NCBI GenBank assembly: GCA_000310025.1
Contig: FN649728.1
Span: forward strand, 2,234,186-2,246,390
Source: Ectocarpus siliculosus
Taxonomy: Eukaryota; Sar; Phaeophyceae; Ectocarpales; Ectocarpaceae
DNA length: 12,205 nt
Direction of reading: 5' to 3'
Positions within the stretch are counted from its first letter, which is position 1, and each line of letters opens with the position of its first letter. Shown here piece after piece: positions 8,027-12,205 of this stretch. The notes below the pieces were generated by a model. That model ran no database searches. It was not told the DNA's origin and saw nothing but the letters and a program-made list of their open reading frames with translations. The translations under genes were made by a program, and so were the position numbers.

Positions 8027-8783
8027 ACTCGCTTCGCTCGAAGGCACTTAACGGGATTTCGGGTGTGGTGCAGTGTGCGGTCCCAGTGCCGGTCGACTCG
8101 CTTCGCTCGAAGGCACTTCACAGGATTTCGGGCGTGGTGCAGTGTGCGGTCTCAGTGCGGGTCGACTCGCTTCGCTCGAAGGCACTTCACGGGATTTCGG
8201 GCGTGGTGCAGTGTGCGGTCCCAGTGCGGGTCGACTCGCTTCGTTTGCAGGCACTTGACGGGGTTTCGGGCGTGTTGCAGTTTGCGGCCCCGGTGCGGTC
8301 GACTCGCTTCGCTCGAAGGCACTTAACGGGATTTCGGGCGTGGTGCAATGTGCGGTCCCAGTGCGGGTCGACTCGCTTCGCTCGAAGGCACTTAACGGGG
8401 TTTCGGGCGTGGTGCAGTGTGCGGTCACAGTGCCGTGTGACTTGCTTTGCACGAAGGCACTCAACGGGGTTGCGGGCGTGGTGCAATGTGCGGCCACAGT
8501 GCAGGTCGACTCGCTTCGCTTGCAGGCACTTGACGGGATTTCGGGCGTGTTGCAGTGTGCGGCCGCGGTGCGGTCGACTCGCTTCGCTCGAAGGCACTTA
8601 ACGGGATTTCGGGCGTGGTGCAATGTGCGGTCCCAGTGCGGGTCGACTCGCTTCGCTCGAAGGCACTTAACGGGGTTTCAGGCGTGGTGCAGTGTGCGGT
8701 CACAGTGCCGTGTGACTTGCTTTGCACGAAGGCACTCAACGGGGTTGCGGGCGTGGTGCAATGTGCGGCCACAGTGCGGATAT
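8027..8783 (+). repeat. 69-bp satellite array, eleven monomers
   Basis: Monomers begin with ACTCGCTTCGCTCGAAGGCA or variants at 8027, 8096, 8165, 8234, 8302, 8371, 8440, 8509, 8577, 8646 and 8715. Nine are 69 bases long. The ones starting at 8234 and 8509 are 68. Most junctions carry GTCGAC. Most monomers hold the small palindrome CTTCG-CT-CGAAG. Two plus-strand frames and at least one minus-strand frame lack stops through most of the array, producing long artificial ORFs. A decayed monomer start also occurs at about 8871-8895. Confidence 0.97.
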
Positions 8784-8920
8784 ACCTGCATGTACCCAAA
8801 AGGCAGTTCATGCGCAGGCAATGTGATGTCCCCCCCTCTCGAGGAAATCGCTTTGTGCACTGGTTGTTGTACCTCTCTTCGCTCGTAGACACTTGGCTCT
8901 ATGGGACAAGAAGATTATTA

Positions 8921-9720
8921 ATCGTTCGAACGCTCAGCAAGTGCATACTCCCCCTCGATACGCCTTGCCCCACCCGAACCGTTGTACAGTACTCCAGGCC
9001 ACCCCCCCGTCCACTCGCCTGGGGCATTGTACGTCTGTCTTTCATCCCACAGAGTAGCGAACGCAACTAACTCCCCCCTCACGTCATCCGTAACTGTCGC
9101 CGGTGCTTTTTGTCGCATGTCGGCGAGAGCGTTGATGGCATCAATGGGCGGTTGGAAAGCCTCCTGTAGGAACTCCCTCGCTAACTCTCTGACCTGCAAG
9201 ACATCGTCTGGCAACACGAGGAATAGGCCGCCGAGAGTTTTCCCCCTGGAGACGGCTGTGTATACCCCTGCCCCTGGGCGAAGAACCCTCTACAGTAGAA
9301 GGAATCCACACGTGCCACCCTTTCGAACCCTACCCCTTGCAGTCTGTGAACGGTCATATAAACAGCGACCATGAAAGGCCACTGCTTATAATGAACGATG
9401 TAGGCGCCGCTGACCGCTACGACCCCCCTACAGCAGTAGGGCACCCATACGCTTTTTGTCCTCGGAAGAGGGCTGTATTTTGAAGGTGTTGTCCTTCCCC
9501 TTGCCCGTCGTAAGCTCAACCTCGACCCACGCCGGGCGTTTCCAGCATAAGAGGAAGGCGCTCTTGCAGGCTAAGTGATACGGTAGAGGAATCGTAGCGG
9601 TAATCACCGAAGATATCACCGAGCAAGGTCTCCGGGTTGACGGAGGGCTGCGGTATAGAGCTCACGGCATCAAGAAGAGGAGAAGAGTAGAAAGCAAGCT
9701 CATCATGCCGAAGGGTTGCA
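8921..9720 (-). pseudogene. Decayed superfamily 1 helicase, PIF1/RecD-like C-terminal part
   Basis: Protein-like sequence continues on the minus strand from about 9720 to 8921 but changes frame at least twice. In the middle, YKQWPFMVAVYMTVHRLQGV (about 9333-9392) matches the last conserved block of PIF1/RecD-type helicases (QxPxxxAxxMTVHxxQG). GFFAQGQGYT at about 9262-9288 is followed, in another frame, by AVSRGKTLGGLFLVLPDDV. Together these give the GQxYTAVSR motif VI. The break is an extra CA in TATACACAGCC near 9258-9262. The upstream part (LLGDIFGDYR, and VEVELTTGKGK in another frame) also needs a shift. The reading after motif VI runs on for about 90 residues to a stop at 8918-8920. The Walker A end of the helicase is absent. 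The source could be a transposon or an integrated large DNA virus of algae. I cannot tell which. Confidence 0.6.
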
Positions 9721-9924
9721 AGAAGAGGAACAGCAAAATACCCGAGCAGCGATACATAAAGTCGGCTACGCACTAGCGTCGGCGGCAGCAGGGAGCGGCC
9801 GGGCAGGAGTAGAGGAGTGTTGCCTGCTGGGGAGAAGGCACTGCTGCTGTGGTGGTGTGGTCCAGCAGACCGTTTGAATTTGGAACACCCCTCCCCCCCC
9901 CCTACGCATGAAGAATATGTAAAA

Positions 9925-10461
9925 GGCGGGTATGCCTGGTTTCGGTGCCCCCGCAGCAGTTTGATTAGAGAGACAGAGAGAGAGCCATACACACACGCAC
10001 ACAGAGCGAGACGTACGTGCAGCAACTGCACTTGCCGTAGGTTATGTGTACACCTATCTATCATGTGTGGTTATACCTATCCATGCACCTATCCATGTAC
10101 ACGCTTAGAGGAGAGGGTTGACATTTGGACAACAGGTGGTACTTACTACTGCTGTTGAGCTGCTACGCTATACCATGTTGGCTGCTGGCAGTGCGTGGAT
10201 CCATTAATCCGTTCCATGCTGGAGGTGACGTAGGAAGCGTCAGTGGTGCATGACACCAGTAGTAATAGCCATGCAGGCGAGCAGGCTGGTGGCTATTGTG
10301 GTATGCATAGCAAAGACTGTTTGTCTGTTGCTGCTGCTGTGTTGCCTGCTGCTGCTTGCTGCTGAAGTGTTGTACAGACTCTGAGGCGTTTTGGTTTCCG
10401 GGGACGCACCTCCCGCAGCCCAGGTCACAAAGAAGCGACATATATGTCCGTAGGTGTTGCC
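9925..10461 (+). repeat. Dispersed repeat module, copy A
   Basis: The copy begins near GGGTATGCCTGG and a GCAGCAGTTTG word and includes a GAGAGAC-rich part, a CACACACGCACACAG part, TTAGAGGAGAGGGTTGA, and CTG-rich sequence. It ends with a 76-base block at 10386-10461 that differs from copy B at only three positions. The earlier part aligns with copy B only loosely. Confidence 0.75.
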
Positions 10462-10493
10462 GCCCCCCCCCCCCCCCCCTTGGATTGGAAAAA

Positions 10494-11059
10494 TTTTACT
10501 GGGGGGGAAAAAGGAACAAACCAAAAACACTTGGAAAAATACGGGAAATTTAAAAAAAGGATAGGGAAGAAGACGTACTTGGAAGGGCCCATGGACTACG
10601 CGAAAAAACTGAAATTGCAATTTCGAGTAGGCGATCTGGACTTGCCAGAACGGAGGAAGAGGTATACCAGCCGTAGGAGAGAGGAAGAGGAGGATAGACA
10701 CACATGTCCATGTGGCAAATCGGAGGAGAGTAGACCCCACATAGTTGGGGAGTGTGAGTTGTACAGGAAGGAAAGAGAGGATCTCGAGGAGGAAATGAGA
10801 CAGAGAGGGTGTGACATGGACAAGTTTGGTAAATTAGACAACAGCGAAAAAACGATCGCGATAATTGGGGATAGATGGTGGGCACAAGAGGCCCTAGAGG
10901 ACGGGGATAAGATGTGCAAGAAATTTTTTATGTAGTTTGTGGCAGAAACGTAAAGAGCTCCCAAATGTTGGTGGTGTCTCTAGTAGGGGTAGGAACGGCG
11001 CTCCGTCTCGAAAGGGACGCGTGGTCAATGGTCAAATGACTACGGCAAGCAACAAATGA
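10494..11059 (+). pseudogene. Retroelement-type protein, C-terminal fragment, frameshifted
   Basis: The frame from about 10494 encodes a basic, then strongly charged protein: DYAKKLKLQFRVGDLDLP, a K/R/E-rich stretch, then CPCGKSEESRPHIVGEC at about 10706-10756, ELYRKEREDLEEEM, and IAIIGDRWW. The RxG...L...CxCG...H.xxxC.xY..ER layout is typical of the C-terminal region after the reverse transcriptase in non-LTR retroelements, where Cys and His form a knuckle. The frame meets TAG at 10933-10935 after a T7 run. In the next frame the protein continues (LWQKRKELPNVGG, then NGAPSRKG) to TGA at 11057-11059, so one extra T is the likely lesion. No reverse transcriptase or endonuclease domain is present. 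The composition, A- and G-rich on the plus strand, contrasts with the CTG-rich modules on both sides. Confidence 0.65.
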
Positions 11060-11092
11060 GTACGCCCCCCCCTGCTTGAAGGTTTTTCAAGT

Positions 11093-11656
11093 CCGGGGTA
11101 TGCAGTTGTGCCGTGCCCCAGCAGCAGTTTGGTTCAGTCGAGCAAGTCCGAGTCGAGAGTCGAGAGACACAGCGCGAGTTCGAGCAGAACTAGAGACAGA
11201 GAGAGATACGTGCAGGAAGTGCTGTGATGACGTTGCCGTACGCTATGTGTGCGTCTATGATGTGTGTTGCGCCTGTCCATTTACACACTTGGAGGAGAGG
11301 GTAGATCCACGCTGCTCTGTGGTTCCTAACCCAAGCACACAGCCATCACACACACAGAGCTAGCTGCTACGAACCTACAGTACACTGACTGCTTGGTGGC
11401 TTGCAGTCCGTTCCGTGCTAGCTCATGGCAGTAGCAACCGTCTGTGTTGCAGCAGTAGTAGCCTGCAGCCGAGCAGCCTGGCAGCAGCCTGGCGGCTGTT
11501 GTGTATGTATGATGGCTGCTGTTAGCTTGTTGTTGTGTCAGCTCTGGTGTGTTTGCTGCTCCTGCTGATGTGTTGTACAGGCGTTTTGATTTCCGGGGAC
11601 GCACCTCCCGCAGCCCAGTTCACAAAGAAGCGACATATGTGTCCGTAGGTGTTGCC
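11093..11656 (+). repeat. Dispersed repeat module, copy B
   Basis: The copy starts at GGGGTATGCAG with a CAGCAGTTTGG word and follows the order of copy A: a GAGAGAC part, CTTGGAGGAGAGGGTAGA, CTG-rich sequence, then the conserved block at 11581-11656, a C-tract and TTGGATTG. Relative to A it lacks a short ACTCTGAG insertion just before the conserved block. Confidence 0.75.
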
Positions 11657-11773
11657 CCCCCCCCCCCCCCCCCCTTGGATTGAAGAATTTATACTGAGGG
11701 GTATGCAGGGGCTCCGTCCCATGTGCGGTGTGACTGCTGCTGCTACAAGAGCAGTACCTACATGACCGTCCCA

Positions 11774-11885
11774 CAGCAGTGCCATGGTACACACAGGGAG
11801 AGATTCACACGCACAGCTTCTGTCTGTCACAGCAGTGCCATGGTACACACAGCGAGAGGTTCACACACACAGCTTCTGTGCGTAC
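11774..11885 (+). repeat. 56-bp tandem duplication
   Basis: CAGCAGTGCCATGGTACACA at 11774 returns identically at 11830, followed by similar GAGAG.TTCACAC.CACAGC sequence. The copies differ at a few positions. Confidence 0.95.
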
Positions 11886-11894
11886 AAAGGCGTG

Positions 11895-11925
11895 CACCAG
11901 CAGCACCAGCACCAGCACCAGCAGT
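11895..11925 (+). repeat. (CAGCAC)n microsatellite
   Basis: A run of CACCAG hexamers and CAG triplets lies directly after the 56-bp duplication. Confidence 0.85.
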
Positions 11926-12119
11926 AGTAACACACTTGATAGAGCCTCCTCTGGTGCTGTTGCTGCTTTGCGATGGAGCCCCTTGTACGCTAGATGTAAA
12001 TCTACTTACTGCTGCTGTTGATGGAGGCTCCTCTGCTGCTTTCATTGAGTAGCCATGGAAAGCTGGGTGACAGCAGGGGCTGTTGTCTGCTGGGACAAAG
12101 CAGTAACTACTATAACGGA

Positions 12120-12196
12120 CCCCCCCCCCGTGGTTTGCTTGGTTCACCTCACGCGTGGTTTGCTTGGTCCACCCAAAGGGTGCCGGGGGGGGGGGG
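12120..12196 (+). repeat. 25-bp tandem duplication between a C10 and a G12 run
   Basis: GTGGTTTGCTTGGTTCACC at 12130 returns as GTGGTTTGCTTGGTCCACC at 12155. A run of ten C (12120-12129) precedes the pair, and a run of twelve G (12185-12196) follows it 55 bases later, so the flanks could pair. Confidence 0.9.
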
Positions 12197-12205
12197 AATT
12201 GTGCC

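Larger units (their letters stand above)
9886..11712 (+). repeat. Series of roughly 590-base modules bounded by C-tract motifs
   Basis: Four C-tracts of 8 to about 20 bases occur at about 9889-9902, 10463-10480, 11065-11072 and 11656-11676. All but the second are followed within about 40 bases by a related GGGTATGC word, and several share a TTGAAG..TT..T.. core. Their spacing is about 575, 600 and 590 bases. They divide the region into three modules: the first and third are related to each other, and the second holds the retroelement ORF. Confidence 0.6.

Noticed and set aside
8027-8783. CRISPR-like repeats
   Set aside because: The 69-bp units are head to tail with no unique spacers, and the setting is eukaryotic.
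7997-9070. Several overlapping long ORFs on both strands across the 69-bp array
   Set aside because: They follow from a stop-poor monomer of 69 bases. They change frame at the 68-base monomers and give only repeated translations, with no start or flanking protein-like sequence.
10240-10740. 166-codon minus-strand ORF sharing a peptide with the frame at 11522-11848
   Set aside because: The shared peptide comes from the 76-base conserved DNA block and the C-tract (poly-Gly). The rest is antisense to the retroelement fragment.
9925-11656. Copies A and B as the two LTRs of an LTR retrotransposon
   Set aside because: They flank only about 600 bases, and the internal ORF looks like a non-LTR C-terminus. 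I see no TG...CA ends, primer-binding site or polypurine tract, and divergence is very uneven.

Overview
The window looks like nuclear DNA of an intron-rich eukaryote. Its one clear gene is cut into short exons by spliceosomal GT-AG introns of about 140 to 980 bases, and the surroundings are full of microsatellites, minisatellites, a satellite array and decayed retroelements. Exon style, balanced GC, long introns and repeat types fit a stramenopile such as a brown alga. That assignment is inference, and nothing in the window proves it. No bacterial-style gene packing is present.

Positions 1-4806, minus strand: the 5' part of a gene for a UBA-UAS-UBX protein, an adaptor of the Cdc48/p97 AAA ATPase (UBXN7 / Ubx5 / PUX7 type). 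I could place eight exons. All seven junctions agree in codon phase, and several match the residue spacing of the family exactly. The UBA-like domain, the charged and Gly-rich linker and the UAS thioredoxin-like domain are inside. The UBX domain must lie beyond position 1. The introns carry a 71-bp minisatellite touching a splice acceptor, a GA-rich tract, a (GGA)n tract and a G-run tract in front of one acceptor.

Positions 4807-6399: a non-coding interval between two divergent gene starts, with one 50-bp tandem duplication. Positions 6400-6480, plus strand: a probable first coding exon of an unknown protein, with four EAVK-like tetrapeptides and a good 5' splice site. I could not find its later exons.

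Positions 6481-8026: no recognisable gene, and one 111-bp duplication. Positions 8027-8783: a satellite of eleven 69/68-bp monomers whose last eight form two copies of a 4-monomer higher-order block.

Positions 8921-9720, minus strand: a frameshifted remnant of a superfamily 1 (PIF1/RecD-like) helicase. Positions 9886-12205: a nest of roughly 590-base modules bounded by C-tracts. Between two related modules lies the C-terminal part of a retroelement-type protein with a CxCG..H..C motif, broken by a one-base slip in a T-run. Short tandem duplications fill the last 450 bases.

The only intact function visible is the ubiquitin/Cdc48 adaptor. The right half is best read as repeat and transposon debris. 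I see no multi-gene system in which the parts work together.
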